Assembly (NCBI GenBank): GCA_903843965.1
Contig: CAIMRY010000006.1
Span: 62,001-126,000, forward strand
DNA: 64,000 bases
From: an uncultured delta proteobacterium
Lineage (GTDB): Bacteria > Desulfobacterota > Desulfovibrionia > Desulfovibrionales > Desulfovibrionaceae
Reading direction: 5' to 3'
Made by a program: the position numbers and the translations under genes. Below the pieces are notes generated by a model. It was not told where the DNA came from. It saw only the letters and a list, made by a program, of their open reading frames with translations, and did no database searches. Shown here piece by piece: positions 1-9,958 of this stretch (positions are counted from its first letter, which is position 1; every line of letters begins with the position of its first letter).

Positions 1-1680
1 CTGGGCTGCGCTGCTCACCCGCGCGGCATAGCGTTTGAGGAACGGCGAGTTGATCTTCTTGCGCTTGGGCTTGAACACGGCCTTGCGCCGGGCCAGCTCG
101 GCCTCGTCCACCAGCAGGTTCAGCCTGCGGCCGGGGATGTCGATCTCGATCAGGTCGCCATCCTGCACCAGGCCGATCATGCCGCCGCTGGCCGCCTCGG
201 GCGAGACGTGGCCGATGGCCGCCCCGCGCGAGCCGCCGGAAAAGCGTCCGTCGGTGATCAGCGCCACGCTCTCGCCCAGGCCCATGCCCATGATGGTGCT
301 GGTGGGGGTGAGCATTTCGCGCATGCCCGGGCCGCCCTTGGGCCCCTCGTAGCGGATGACCACCGCGTCGCCGGGCTTGATGTCTCCGGCCAGGATGGCC
401 GCACAGGCCTCCTCCTCGGAGTCGTAGGGCCGGGCCTTGGCCGTGGTGCGCATCATGGCCGGGACAACGGCCGACTGCTTGACCACCGCGCCCTGGGGCG
501 CGAGGTTGCCCATGAGCACCGCGATGCCGCCCTCATGGGCGTAGGGCTCGTTCACAGGCCGAATGACCTCGTAGTCGCGCACGCGGGACTTGTTCTCGGC
601 CAGGTTCTCGCCCACGGTCTTGCCCGTGCAGGTCATGGCCCCGGTCTCGATGCGCCCGGCGCTCGCCAGCTCGGCCATGACGGCCTGAATGCCGCCAGCG
701 GCGTGCAGGTCCTGGATGTAGTGCGCACCAGCAGGAGACAGGCGGCACAGGTTCGGCGTGTTGCGGCTCACCTCGTCGAAGATGGTCAGGTCGAGGTCCA
801 GCCCGGCCTCGCGGAAGATGGCCGGCAGGTGCAGCACGGTGTTGGTGGAGCAGCCGAGCGCCATGTCGAGCGTCACGGCGTTTTTCACGCTTTTTTCGGT
901 CACGATGTCGCGCGGGCGGATGTCGCGCTTCAAAAGCTCCATGATCTGCATGCCGGCCTCTTTGGCCAGGCGGATGCGCGCGGCGTGCACCGCCGGAATG
1001 GTGCCGTTGCCCGGCAGGGCCAGGCCGATGGTCTCGGACAGGCAGTTCATGGAGTTGGCCGTGAACATGCCCGCGCAGGAGCCGCAGCCCGGACAGGCGT
1101 TGTCCTCCAGCTCGGAGAGCTCGGCCTCGTCCATTTTCCCCAGCTTGACCCGGCCCACGGCCTCGAAAACGTTGATCAGGTCCACGCGCTTGCCGCGCAC
1201 CTCTCCCGCCAGCATCGGCCCGCCGGACACGACTATCGTGGGGATGTTCAGCCGCAGCGCGGCCATGAGCATGCCCGGCACCACCTTGTCGCAGTTGGGC
1301 ACGAGCACCAGGGCGTCAAAGGGGTGGGCCGTGGCCATGATCTCGACCGAGTCAGCGATGAGCTCGCGGCTGGGCAAGGACATGCGCATGCCCTCGTGGT
1401 TCATGGCCAGGCCGTCGCACACGCCGATGACCGGGAACTCCATGGGCGTGCCCCCGGCCATGCGCACCCCGTCCTTCACGGCCTGGGCGATGCGGTCCAG
1501 GTGCATGTGGCCGGGGATGATCTCGTTGGCCGAGTTGGCGATGCCGATGAGCGGGCGGCGCATCTCCTCATGCGTCAGCCCCAGGGCCGAGAGCAGCGAG
1601 CGGTGCGGGGCCTTTTCCAGGCCGCCGGTCATCTTGGAGCTGCGGGCGGTCATCTTCCTGCTGGTCTTGCTGGCGGGCAT
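1..1680 (-). CDS. ilvD: Dihydroxy-acid dehydratase IlvD (3' end cut by window edge)
   Basis: Dehydrates 2,3-dihydroxy-3-methylbutanoate and -methylpentanoate to the 2-keto acids, the third common step of valine and isoleucine synthesis in the cytoplasm. The 560 codons present are nearly the full family length. Visible family motifs are [17 protein letters not shown] near the N-terminus, [20 protein letters not shown], the iron-sulfur cysteine region PNCDKVVPG, and [19 protein letters not shown]. The last codons seen encode [12 protein letters not shown], so only a few residues and the stop lie outside. The ATG at 1680 follows a strong AGGAGG with good spacing. It stands about 125 bases downstream of ftsX on the same strand and may be read from its own promoter in that gap. 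Confidence 0.95.
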   Translation of the reverse strand, partial: MPASKTSRKMTARSSKMTGGLEKAPHRSLLSALGLTHEEMRRPLIGIANSANEIIPGHMHLDRIAQAVKDGVRMAGGTPMEFPVIGVCDGLAMNHEGMRMSLPSRELIADSVEIMATAHPFDALVLVPNCDKVVPGMLMAALRLNIPTIVVSGGPMLAGEVRGKRVDLINVFEAVGRVKLGKMDEAELSELEDNACPGCGSCAGMFTANSMNCLSETIGLALPGNGTIPAVHAARIRLAKEAGMQIMELLKRDIRPRDIVTEKSVKNAVTLDMALGCSTNTVLHLPAIFREAGLDLDLTIFDEVSRNTPNLCRLSPAGAHYIQDLHAAGGIQAVMAELASAGRIETGAMTCTGKTVGENLAENKSRVRDYEVIRPVNEPYAHEGGIAVLMGNLAPQGAVVKQSAVVPAMMRTTAKARPYDSEEEACAAILAGDIKPGDAVVIRYEGPKGGPGMREMLTPTSTIMGMGLGESVALITDGRFSGGSRGAAIGHVSPEAASGGMIGLVQDGDLIEIDIPGRRLNLLVDEAELARRKAVFKPKRKKINSPFLKRYAARVSSAAQ

Positions 1681-1804
1681 GGCTTCCTCCTGATTGGTTC
1701 TGCGCCGGGGGGGGACGGCGAAATGTATGCGCTGGCGGTTCCAGTCCGGCGGCGCGGAAGTGACTTTTTGCGGCGAGGGCGCCTGTGCAGCCTACTTCCG
1801 CGCC

Positions 1805-2764
1805 CTATTTCCTGGCGGCAATGAGGCTGGCCAGCCCGGCCACGCAGGTGGTGCAGAGCACCAGCGCCACGCACTGCGTCAGGGGCAGGAACTCGACCTT
1901 GAGGAACAGCGGAGGCACGTCGAGCACGCTGCGCAGCCAGGACTGCAAAAACTTGAGGCAGAACAGCGACAGCACGCTGCCCAGCAGCCCCTGCACCACG
2001 CCGTTGGCGAAAAGCGGGGCGCGGATGAACCAGGCGCGCGCGCCAACAAGCGAGAGGATCTCAACCTCGTCCTTGCGGGCCAGCATCATCAGCTTCAGCG
2101 TATTGCCCACCACCAGCCCCACCACCAGCGCGAAAAAGCCCAGCGCAGGCAGGGCCGCCTTTTGCACCAGGGCTATCCAGCCCGTGGCCAGGGTCAGCTG
2201 GGTCGGGTTGTAGGTCACCTGCTCCACGCCGTCGAGGGCCTTGAGCCGGGCGTACATGCGGCCCATCCAGGGCTCCGGCTCCTCGGCCGGGGGAATGTTG
2301 AAGCTCACCAGCGCCGTGGCGGGCAGGGGGTTGTCGCCCTCCAGCCAGGAAAAGTCTTCGCCGGCGCCCGGAGACCCGGCAGCCGCAGAGGCATTGCCCG
2401 AGGCGTTCGCCGCCACATTGCTTTGCGCCAGCCCACCGCCCGAGGTCTTGGGCGCCAGCCCGCGCATCAGCTCGGACAGGGCCGCGCGCGGGGTGAAGGT
2501 GCTCACCTCGGCCACGCCGGGCGCGCGCTTCAGGTCCGTCCACTGGGCCTCCACCGCGGTCATGTCCGCGCCCACCTTCCAGTAGATCTGGAAGCGCGCC
2601 TGGCCCTGGGTGCGCAGCACCTCGGTCTGCACGTTGTGCAGGATCAACAGGCCCGTGCCCGCAAGCAGGGCCACCATGCACACCGTAATCAGGGTGCACA
2701 GCTGCGGCAGGGGGAAGCGGCGCATGTCGGCCACGCCGCGCAGAAAGAGCTTGGTGGTGCTCAC
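1805..2764 (-). CDS. ftsX: Cell division membrane protein FtsX
   Basis: Permease-like partner of FtsE. The FtsEX complex sits at the septum and transmits ATPase cycles to periplasmic cell-wall hydrolases. The 319 residues show the FtsX plan: a short cytoplasmic start, a first membrane segment ([20 protein letters not shown]), a long periplasmic loop with a YNPTQ region, then three C-terminal membrane segments. The start is GTG at 2764, which overlaps the TGA of ftsE, so translation is coupled. The periplasmic loop carries a Gly/Ala/Ser-rich insert (about residues 115-150, [14 protein letters not shown]) not typical of the family, like the low-complexity inserts in other genes here. Confidence 0.9.
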   Translation of the reverse strand: MSTTKLFLRGVADMRRFPLPQLCTLITVCMVALLAGTGLLILHNVQTEVLRTQGQARFQIYWKVGADMTAVEAQWTDLKRAPGVAEVSTFTPRAALSELMRGLAPKTSGGGLAQSNVAANASGNASAAAGSPGAGEDFSWLEGDNPLPATALVSFNIPPAEEPEPWMGRMYARLKALDGVEQVTYNPTQLTLATGWIALVQKAALPALGFFALVVGLVVGNTLKLMMLARKDEVEILSLVGARAWFIRAPLFANGVVQGLLGSVLSLFCLKFLQSWLRSVLDVPPLFLKVEFLPLTQCVALVLCTTCVAGLASLIAARK

Positions 2765-3474
2765 AGGCGGCCCCCGATGATGGGTTTGGTGTCCAGCACG
2801 GAGCCGGGCGCGCCGGGCTCCGGCGGCACGATCTGCCCGCGCACAAGATGCACCTGCCGGGCCTCCGGCGCCCAGGACAGCACCTCGCGGTTGTGCGTGG
2901 CCATGATGATGGTGGTGCCGTACGTGTTGAACTGCTTGAACAGCTCGATCAGGTGGCGCGAGAGGTCGGAATCGAGGTTGCCTGTGGGTTCGTCGGCCAG
3001 GATCAGCTCCGGGTTGACGACCATGCTGCGGGCGATGGCCACGCGCTGCTGCTCGCCGCCGGAGAGCTGGCGGCAGGGCGCGTAGGAGCGCTCCTCCAGG
3101 TCAAGGGCGCGGATCACGGCGCGCACGCGCTTGTCGATGGACACCGACGACACCCCGCGCACTTCCAGCGCGATGGCGATGTTCTCGAACACGCTGCGCT
3201 CGGGCAGGACCTTGAAGTCCTGGAAGACCACGGCCACCTTGCGCCGCAGCTCCGGCAACTGGGAGCCGCGCAGGCGCATGAGGTCCACCCCGGCCACGTC
3301 CGCCGCGCCGGTTTTGGGCTTCAGGTCGCCGTAGAGCACGCGCAAAAGGGTGGTCTTGCCCGCGCCAGAAGGGCCGGTCAAGAACACGAACTCGCCGCGC
3401 TCCACATGCAGCGTGACGTCCTTCAGGGCCTGGGCTACGCCCAGTGTGCAATTCACATGTTCCAGGTGCACCAT
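2761..3474 (-). CDS. ftsE: Cell division ATP-binding protein FtsE
   Basis: ABC ATPase of the FtsEX septal complex. The 237 residues contain Walker A (GPSGAGKTT), the Q-loop ([18 protein letters not shown]), the signature [14 protein letters not shown], Walker B ([12 protein letters not shown]) and the switch histidine ([11 protein letters not shown]). The ATG at 3474 gives a normal FtsE start ([12 protein letters not shown]). The frame stays open further upstream, but that stretch lies in AT-rich DNA of another gene and is not FtsE-like. No strong Shine-Dalgarno sequence is visible. The native upstream region may have been replaced by the foreign-looking pentapeptide gene that starts divergently at 3604. 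Confidence 0.93.
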   Translation of the reverse strand: MVHLEHVNCTLGVAQALKDVTLHVERGEFVFLTGPSGAGKTTLLRVLYGDLKPKTGAADVAGVDLMRLRGSQLPELRRKVAVVFQDFKVLPERSVFENIAIALEVRGVSSVSIDKRVRAVIRALDLEERSYAPCRQLSGGEQQRVAIARSMVVNPELILADEPTGNLDSDLSRHLIELFKQFNTYGTTIIMATHNREVLSWAPEARQVHLVRGQIVPPEPGAPGSVLDTKPIIGGRL

Positions 3475-3603
3475 ACGTTCGGCTTGCTTACGCCAATTGA
3501 TTGCGCTTTGGAAGGGGGCGGCACCTGGGCTCGATTTGGCCCTTTGCAGGGCGGGTGGTATTTGGTAGTGGATATGGGAAGGTTGGGGAAAGGGGGGAAC
3601 GTG

Positions 3604-4830
3604 ATGGGGTGTTGCAAGTGTGAGGAAGAATTTTTCGAGTGGAAAGACCCACAGCCGCCAATATATATCGACCACAAAGAGGGGAAGCAATATTGCGTAT
3701 TTCACGCACCAAAAGACAAGAAGGGCCTATCTCTTGATTCATTTAACAGACGAGTATTCCAACTCATACTTAAGGTAAAGGCAAAGACAAATAGTTCCAG
3801 CACAGGGGATATTTGCAATCTTCGAGGCACAATATTCCCTGGCGACATCTATTTTTTCCAGTACAACAAAGACAATCCACTACCTACAATAAACTTTTCT
3901 GCAACTACATTCAACGGCAATGCCTCATTTACTCATACAGTATTTGGCGGGGAGGCCAAGTTTTCTGATGCAAAATTTTTCGGTGACGCATCTTTTGTAT
4001 TTTCTACATTCGAATATTCGGTTAACTTCTACGATTCTACATTTTTCCGTGATGCCATATTTATTGGATCTTTGTTTCGTAACCGAGCAATTTTTACTAA
4101 GGTTAAATTTTCTGGGGTTGCAAACTTTAGTGGATGCAAAACATCCGATCAAATGGTGCATATGCATGAGCTCACAAAAGAGTCTCTTGCGAATCTCCGT
4201 TTTACGCGAATTGAAATACCATAATTATCTTTCAATAATTGCCGCTGGCCTTTACGTTTGAACTTAGAGATGTCTGATGGCAACAGCGAGAAGACAGCCT
4301 TGGCCTGTGAGGAACTCTACCGCGCTATGAAGCAACGTGCCGCAGAGGAGCACGACCAACTGCAAGTCTCCCGCTGGCACTTCCGCGAGAAGTTGATGCA
4401 GCTGAAGGCGATGCTGAACAACGAGCGCAGCAACGATCTGCTGGAAGTCGTTGAGGACCGGGAAGCCAAGTGGCACGCCCGCGCCTGGGCCTGGCTCAAG
4501 CTCCTGGCGCTGCCACCGTATCTGCCCAAGCTCACCCTCACCGGCATCTACTGGGCCACCTCCGGCTTCGGCGAACGCGCCGTCCGCGCCGGGGTCTGGC
4601 TCTTGGCCCTGTTCGGCCTGTCCTTCCTCGCCAACGCCACCCCGCAGCCCTGGGCCTGGAGCGAATTGCCGGGCAGCGCAGCCGCCAACGCCACCATGGC
4701 CAGCATCCCCTTTGCCAAGGACATCCCCGGCGACGGCTGGGTTAAGGTGGCGCGCGGGGCGTGGCAGTTCCTCATCGCCGTGCAGTTCACCCTGTTCGCC
4801 CTGGCCGTGCGCAACCGCTTCCGGCGCTAG
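3604..4830 (+). pseudogene. Pentapeptide-repeat membrane protein split by one in-frame stop
   Basis: Reading one frame from ATG 3604 (SD AAGGGGGG) gives a Cys-rich start (MGCCKCEEEFFEW), then pentapeptide-type repeats (A-x-F pattern, e.g. NASFTHTVF, AKFSDAKF, ANFSG, about residues 105-185). It meets a single TAA at 4222-4224 and continues in the same frame. The continuation (LSFNNCRWP, then CEELYRAMKQRAAEEHD, then two membrane segments at about 4575-4640 and 4760-4810) is what normally follows the repeats in membrane-anchored pentapeptide proteins. I therefore read one gene interrupted by a nonsense codon or by a sequencing error. The part before about 4260 is visibly AT-rich while the rest is GC-rich, so it may be a chimera or a recent arrival. 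The second half could restart at TTG 4258 or ATG 4270. Function unknown. Confidence 0.7.
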
Positions 4831-4847
4831 CAGCCCCGCCCGGCCCC

Positions 4848-4887
4848 ACCCCCGCTGAGGGGGTCCGGGGGTAATAATTTCCCCCGG
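4848..4887. terminator. GC-rich hairpin element (copy 1 of a dispersed family)
   Basis: CCGGGGG (4865-4871) and CCCCCGG (4881-4887) flank an AT loop, just after the pentapeptide gene. The sequence is closely related to hairpins at 15891-15913 and about 25995-26015, each preceded or followed by similar GCCGGAGGCAT-like or GCGGAGCAT tails. It probably acts as a transcription terminator. Confidence 0.6.
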
Positions 4888-5089
4888 CCGCCGGAGGCAT
4901 CTCCCCTCCCCCCATTTGACGCCCCCCCGCCCGCAGGCGTACCCCTGGACCTGTGCTGACCCTATCCCGCCGAGTATGCCACCCGTAAGTTTGGGTTCTG
5001 GCTGGTCTGGTTTTCCTCCATCATGGCTCTTCCGTATTCCTCTGGGGCCAAGCCGCCAAGCGATGTGTGGGGTAGGGCCGGATGGTCTG

Positions 5090-5415
5090 GCCGTTCGCAG
5101 CGGGGGACTTGATGCCCGTGACGACCGTGCGCGTGGCCGGGGCCACGCTGAGCAGCTCCACGCTGGCCGAGCCAGGGGCACCCTTCATGTCGGCGGGGGC
5201 CTCAAAGCAGCCCGTGTCCACGGTGACCAGCCAGGGCCGCGCGTCGCGCTCGACCTTGCCGACCATGCGCTGGCGGTGGAACCAGCGGGTGGCCACGACC
5301 TTGTCGCCGCTGAGCTCCAGGCCGGTCAGGCGCGTGTCCACCGCCGCTCCCAGGCGCATGGCCACGCCGGCGGCCACGCGGCTGGCGCGGCAGTTCTCTT
5401 GGCTCGACGACATGG
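5090..5415 (-). pseudogene. Internal fragment of electron transfer flavoprotein alpha subunit (etfA)
   Basis: The minus strand here encodes SRVAAGVAMRLGAAVDTRLT, then GLELSGDKVVATRWFHR, then RPWLVTVDTGCFEAP. This is the EtfA pattern of 'A-ARLG-GL-AD-TGL', 'VATRP-YGG' and 'RP-MATVRPGVF'. It lacks both the N-terminal domain and the FAD-binding C-terminal half (no GRGIG-type motif), so it is a remnant of roughly 100 codons. No start codon or ribosome site belongs to it. At about 5410 it abuts, head to head, a fragment of an unrelated gene, which suggests deletion or rearrangement of a larger locus. Some of the flanking open frame is chance. Confidence 0.6.
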
Positions 5416-5996
5416 AGCACTTCCAAACTACACGTATCAATCCGCTGATTCGGCGGGTCCTCGGAGCGTTCGGTCGCCATCTGGGCCTGGAAGCCCCCTA
5501 TGACCTGTTCTTCCTCACCAAACAGGAAATCGGACGCCTTGATTCCCCGACTCTGCCCGAGGAGTTGGCGGCACTCATTGCGGAGAGAAAACGCGAGCAT
5601 CTCGCCGCATTTGAGACCGAGCCAAGCTGGGACCTCAACGAAACAGCCACGCATGACAGGGATGAGTCGGGCGTCCTCAAAGGCGTTCCCGGCAGCCCTG
5701 GAGTGGCGGAGGGGGAGGCCTATTTGGTCCGCAGGGTGGAGGATTTCCCGAAGATGCGCCAGGGGGCCATCCTGATTGCGAAGACCACCAACCCTTCTTG
5801 GACACCCTTGTTCTACATATGCTCGGCCTTGATCACCGAATCTGGCGGCCCATTGTCACATGGCGCGGTCACGGCACGGGAGCTTGGCATTCCCGCAGTG
5901 ATGTTCATTAAAGGGGCACTCACGCGCTTCCGCAATGGAGAGAGGCTCAAGGTTGACGGACTCAGGGGCGTCGTCACTCCGATTGAGTTGTCGTGA
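5412..5996 (+). pseudogene. C-terminal fragment of a PEP synthase / PEP-utilising enzyme
   Basis: The 194 codons from ATG 5412 match only the end of a pyruvate,water dikinase-like protein: a linker (APYDLFFLTKQEIGRLDSP), then the phosphohistidine 'swivelling' domain, with GVPGSPGVAEGEAYLV, ILIAKTTNPSWTPLF and the catalytic-histidine motif GGPLSHGAVTARELGIPAV. The ATP-grasp and PEP-binding domains are absent. Since the swivelling domain normally shuttles phosphate between other domains, a lone copy is unlikely to work as an enzyme. The ATG has no convincing ribosome site and sits at the junction with the etfA fragment, so I call this a truncated gene. A genuine stand-alone phosphohistidine domain cannot be fully excluded. 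Confidence 0.6.
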
Positions 5997-6120
5997 TTCT
6001 CCAGTGGCCGAGAGGTCTTGCCCCGCCCCTGATCTCCGCCCGGCGAACACATGGGGTGCAGTGTAGAGATCAGGAAATCACTTCTTGACAAGACGCGACG
6101 ACGAGATTAGCCATGTCGTC

Positions 6121-6432
6121 ATGAGGACAAACTACCGTCAGGCCATTCCCGCCCAGTGGGCCCACATGTCCAAGGTGTTCACCGCCCTGGGCGACGAGCA
6201 CCGCCAACGCATCCTTTTGCTTTTTGAGCGCGGAGAGCGGCTCAATGTGGGCCATATCGCAGAAGTCTCCACCCTGACGCGGTCCACCGTGTCGCACCAC
6301 CTCAAGGTGCTGCGCGAAGCCGGGGTGCTGGAGTCGGAGAAGATTGGCAAGGAAGTATGGTTTTGGGTCAACAAGGCCTTTTTGGAAGACACCTTCAGGA
6401 ATGTACTGGACTATGTGCGCAATCAGGCGTGA
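6121..6432 (+). CDS. ArsR-family winged-helix repressor
   Basis: A small (103 residue) dimeric DNA-binding protein of the ArsR/SmtB fold: MSKVFTALGDEHRQRILLLF, then the recognition helix STLTRSTVSHHLKVLREAGV, and a wing (LESEKIGKEVWFWVN). The usual metal-binding ELCVCD-type cysteines are missing, so the signal is unlikely to be a metal bound at that site. ATG 6121 is the sensible start; a TTG at 6085 would add 12 residues. About 90 bases separate it from the acyltransferase/ligase gene at 6525 on the same strand, so it may control that lipid operon. This is inferred from position only. Confidence 0.8.
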   Translation: MRTNYRQAIPAQWAHMSKVFTALGDEHRQRILLLFERGERLNVGHIAEVSTLTRSTVSHHLKVLREAGVLESEKIGKEVWFWVNKAFLEDTFRNVLDYVRNQA

Positions 6433-6524
6433 GTTTTTTGGCCAAACATATCGAAGCAACTAGTTGCATGGTTGCGACTGAGCGGGTTGGATGATTTAAG
6501 ACACAGGGAGAGGGGGGGTAGACC

Positions 6525-8678
6525 ATGCAGATAGCCACTCGCAAGATGCTCCGCAGGATGTTGCGCGGGGTCGCGCGCCTGCTGTTCCGTATCAGGGTGT
6601 CGGGCAATGGCGCTCCGGCAGGCGCGCAGCGGCTGCTCGTCATCGCCAACCACGAGTCCTTCCTGGACGGCCTGCTCCTGGGCCTGTTCCTTCCACGGGA
6701 CCCTGTGTTCATTGTGCATACTGGCGTGGCCCGCTCCTGGTATTTTCGGATGATCTTGTCCCTGGTGGACTATCTGGCCGTGGACCCCACCAACCCCATG
6801 GCCATGAGGCAGGCCATCAAGCTCATCGAGTCCGGGAGGCCGGTAGTGATCTTTCCCGAGGGGCGCATCACCGTCACGGGCAGCTTGATGAAGGTCTATG
6901 ACGGCCCGGCCTTTGCGGCCACCAAGACCGGCGCCACAATCCTGCCAGTCCGCTTGGACGGCACAGCCCGCAGCTACTTCTCCCGAGTCTCGGGCCGCTA
7001 TCCGCGCCGCCTGCTGCCGCAGATCTCGATCACCTTCCTGCCCGTCACCACCCTGCCCATGCCCGAGGCCCCCACCGCCCGCCTGCGCCGCCGCAAGGCC
7101 GGGGACGCCATGCGGCGGCTGATGCAGGAGATGGTCTTCGCCTCGCGGCCGCAACAGACGCTCTATTCAGCGCTGATGGACGCCGCCGAAATATTTGGCC
7201 GCTCCCGTCGATTGCTCGAAGACATGAAGCAGATCGAGTACACGTACAACGACCTGCTCAAGATGACCCTGGCCCTGGGCCGCCTGGCAGAGCGCCACAC
7301 CGCCGAAGGCGAGATCGTGGGCCTGCTCATGCCCAACGTCGCGCCGACCCTGGGCCTCATCTTCGGTCTCGGCGCGCGCGGGCGCGTTCCGGCCATGCTC
7401 AACTACACCTCCGGCACCGAGGGCATGCAGGCCGCCTGCGTGGCCGCAGGCATCCACACCGTCATCGCCTCGCGCGCCTTCCTGGAGCAGGCCCGGCTCA
7501 CGGAAAAGGTCGCCGCCCTGAAGGACATGCGGGTCATCATCCTGGAGGACCTGCGGCAGGAGTTCGGCCTGGTCGACAAGCTTTGGCTGCTGTGCTTCGG
7601 GCTGCGTTTTCCGCGCGCCTTCGAGTTGAACTGCGACCCGGAGTCGCCTGCCGTGGTGCTGTTCACCTCCGGCACCGAGGGCAAGCCCAAGGGCGTTGTC
7701 CTCTCGCACCGCGCGCTTCTGGCCAACGTGGCCCAGGTGCGCGCGGTCATCGACATCTCAGTGGACGACAAGCTGCTCAACGCCATGCCCATCTTCCACT
7801 CCTTCGGCCTCACCGCTGGCGCGCTCCTGCCCGTGCTCACCGGCGCCAATTTGTTTCTGTATCCCTCGCCGCTGCATTACCGCGTCATCCCGGAGCTGGC
7901 CTACGACCGCAACTGCACCATCCTCTTCGGCACCAACACCTTCCTGGCGCAGTACGCCAAGCACGCGCACCCCTATGATTTCTTCCGTCTGCGCTACATC
8001 ATCGCCGGGGCCGAGAAGCTCTCCGAGCCGGTGCGCAGCCTGTGGTTCGAGAAGTTCGGCCTGCGCATCCTGGAGGGCTATGGCGCAACAGAGACCGCGC
8101 CGGTGCTGGCCGTGAACACCCCCATGGCCTACCGCACAGGCACTGTGGGCCAACTGCTGCCCGGCATGGAGGCCAGGCTCGCGCCGGTGCCGGGCATCGA
8201 GGGAGGCGGCCTGCTGCACGTGCGCGGCCCCAACGTCATGTCCGGATACCTGCGAGTTGAAAATCCAGGCCGCATCGAACCGCCCGCCTCGGAGTTCGGC
8301 CTTGGGTGGTACGCCACCGGCGACATCGTGAACATCGACGAGGACGGCTTCCTGCGCATCGTGGGCCGGGTCAAGCGCTTCGCCAAGATCGCGGGCGAGA
8401 TGGTGAGCCTGGAGACCGTGGAGAAGCTGGCCGCGAGCGCCTCGCCCCAATTCCTGCACGCGGCCTCCAGCCAGCCCGACGCCCAGCGCGGTGAGGCTTT
8501 GGTCCTGTTCAGCACCGATGCCGACCTCATGCGGGAACGCCTCCAGGCCGCAGCAAGGGAGGGCGGCTGGCCGGAGTTGGCTGTGCCGCGCAAAATCAAG
8601 CATGTGGACGCCTTGCCGCTGCTCGGCACGGGCAAGATCGACTATGTTACCCTGAAAACCTGGGCCGAGGCGTCATGA
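6525..8678 (+). CDS. aas: Bifunctional acyltransferase / acyl-ACP (CoA) synthetase, Aas-like
   Basis: The 717 residues comprise two fused enzymes. Residues about 20-200 are a PlsC-type 1-acyl-glycerophospholipid acyltransferase with the catalytic NHESFLD and substrate motif FPEGR. Residues about 215-717 are an adenylate-forming ligase with FTSGTEGKPKGVVLSHRAL, GYGATE and the WYATGDI region. Together they should activate a fatty acid and reacylate lysophospholipid at the inner membrane, as Aas does in E. coli. The ATG at 6525 follows a G-rich ribosome site (GAGAGGGGGG). The stop overlaps the next gene's ATG (ATGA), and the LplT-PlsC fusion two genes downstream fits the same lysophospholipid recycling route. 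Confidence 0.88.
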   Translation: MQIATRKMLRRMLRGVARLLFRIRVSGNGAPAGAQRLLVIANHESFLDGLLLGLFLPRDPVFIVHTGVARSWYFRMILSLVDYLAVDPTNPMAMRQAIKLIESGRPVVIFPEGRITVTGSLMKVYDGPAFAATKTGATILPVRLDGTARSYFSRVSGRYPRRLLPQISITFLPVTTLPMPEAPTARLRRRKAGDAMRRLMQEMVFASRPQQTLYSALMDAAEIFGRSRRLLEDMKQIEYTYNDLLKMTLALGRLAERHTAEGEIVGLLMPNVAPTLGLIFGLGARGRVPAMLNYTSGTEGMQAACVAAGIHTVIASRAFLEQARLTEKVAALKDMRVIILEDLRQEFGLVDKLWLLCFGLRFPRAFELNCDPESPAVVLFTSGTEGKPKGVVLSHRALLANVAQVRAVIDISVDDKLLNAMPIFHSFGLTAGALLPVLTGANLFLYPSPLHYRVIPELAYDRNCTILFGTNTFLAQYAKHAHPYDFFRLRYIIAGAEKLSEPVRSLWFEKFGLRILEGYGATETAPVLAVNTPMAYRTGTVGQLLPGMEARLAPVPGIEGGGLLHVRGPNVMSGYLRVENPGRIEPPASEFGLGWYATGDIVNIDEDGFLRIVGRVKRFAKIAGEMVSLETVEKLAASASPQFLHAASSQPDAQRGEALVLFSTDADLMRERLQAAAREGGWPELAVPRKIKHVDALPLLGTGKIDYVTLKTWAEAS

Positions 8679-9958
8679 GCGCCCGGCCGGCCGATCTGAG
8701 CCGCCGCCGCTTCCTGGCCGGGGTGGGCTCCCTGGCCCTGTTCGCCACCGGCTGGAGCACCCTGGCCTGGGCCAGGCCCCGCCTCTGGAACCCCTGCCGC
8801 TCCACGCTGCCCGAGTCCCTGGCCAGGCATCCTGTGGTGCTCCAGGCCTGGGAGGGCATCGAGCCGGAGCGCCTGTGGGACTGCCACGTGCACATCGCGG
8901 GCACCGGCGATTCCGGCAGCGGCATCACCACTGCCAAGGAGATGAACAGCCTGCTGCACCCGGTGCAGTTCGCCCAGCGGCTGTTTTATCTCAACGCCGG
9001 CTGCGCCCACAACGCCCAGGGCAGCCAGAACAGCGTCGACCAGGCCTATGTGGACCGCCTGCTGAACCTCCAGAGCGGCTTGCGCGGCGCGAAGCTCCTG
9101 CTCTTCGCCTTTGACCGCTGTCATGACGAAGCCGGGCGGCCGTTGCCTGCGCGCACCGCCTTCCATGTGCCCGACGCCTATGCGCGGGAATTGGCCTTGC
9201 GGCATCCCGGCCAATTCGAGTGGGCCTGCTCCATCCACCCGTACAGGGAGGACGCCCTGACCGCACTTGAAGCCGCCGCCGCTGGCGGGGCCAGGGCCGT
9301 AAAATGGCTGCCTGCGGCCATGGGCATGGACCCGGCCGCGCCCCGCTGCGACGCCTTTTATGACGCCCTGGTTCGCCTGAACCTGCCGCTCATCAGCCAT
9401 GCAGGCGAGGAGAAGGCCGTGCATGGCGCGGGCCGGGCCGAGTGCAACAATCCGCTGCGGCTGCGCCGGGCCCTGGACCGTGGCGTGCGCGTGGTGGTGG
9501 CGCACTGCGCCAGCCTGGGCAATGACGTGGATCTGGACGTAGACGTGGATCTGGACCGGGGCGCAAAGGGCCCACACACGCCGAGCTTCGACTTGTTCGC
9601 CCGCATGATGGCCGAGCCCGCCTACGAGGGCCTGCTCTTTGCGGACATTTCGGCCATTGCCCAGCGCAACCGTTCGATCTCCACGCTCAAGGCCATCATC
9701 GAGCGGGAAGAATGGCATGGCCGCCTGCTCAACGGGTCGGACTACCCGCTGCCCGGCATCATTCCCTTGTTCACGCCGCGCAGACTGGAGGCCGCCGGAC
9801 TTCTTTCCCCTGGCAGCGCCGACGTCCTGACCAGGCTCCAGGAGCACAACCCACTGCTCTTCGACTTCGCGCTGAAGCGTCTTTTGCAGAGCAACGGACG
9901 CCGACTGCCCGCAAGCGTCTTCCACACCCGGGACTTCTTCCTGCGGAGGGCCTCATGA
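8675..9958 (+). CDS. Tat-exported amidohydrolase (metal-dependent hydrolase)
   Basis: The 427 residues begin with a twin-arginine signal (LSRRRFLAG followed by VGSLALFATGW), so the protein should be folded and exported to the periplasm. The rest looks like an amidohydrolase-2 type TIM barrel: DCHVHIAG supplies the HxH metal ligands, ISHAGEE and VVAHCASLG give later histidines, and NGSDYPLPG gives the late aspartate. The substrate is unknown. It is translationally coupled on both sides (ATGA overlaps at 8675 and 9955) between two phospholipid acyl-handling genes. That suggests a lipid-linked or lipid-derived substrate, but this is inference. Confidence 0.75.
   Translation: MSARPADLSRRRFLAGVGSLALFATGWSTLAWARPRLWNPCRSTLPESLARHPVVLQAWEGIEPERLWDCHVHIAGTGDSGSGITTAKEMNSLLHPVQFAQRLFYLNAGCAHNAQGSQNSVDQAYVDRLLNLQSGLRGAKLLLFAFDRCHDEAGRPLPARTAFHVPDAYARELALRHPGQFEWACSIHPYREDALTALEAAAAGGARAVKWLPAAMGMDPAAPRCDAFYDALVRLNLPLISHAGEEKAVHGAGRAECNNPLRLRRALDRGVRVVVAHCASLGNDVDLDVDVDLDRGAKGPHTPSFDLFARMMAEPAYEGLLFADISAIAQRNRSISTLKAIIEREEWHGRLLNGSDYPLPGIIPLFTPRRLEAAGLLSPGSADVLTRLQEHNPLLFDFALKRLLQSNGRRLPASVFHTRDFFLRRAS

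Noticed and set aside
208-1824. A 538-codon plus-strand frame over ilvD
   Set aside because: Antisense shadow of ilvD, whose motifs are unmistakable.
9712-9954. Extended N-terminus for the LplT-PlsC protein
   Set aside because: It overlaps the amidohydrolase gene in another frame; the ATG at 9955 begins directly with the conserved MFS start.
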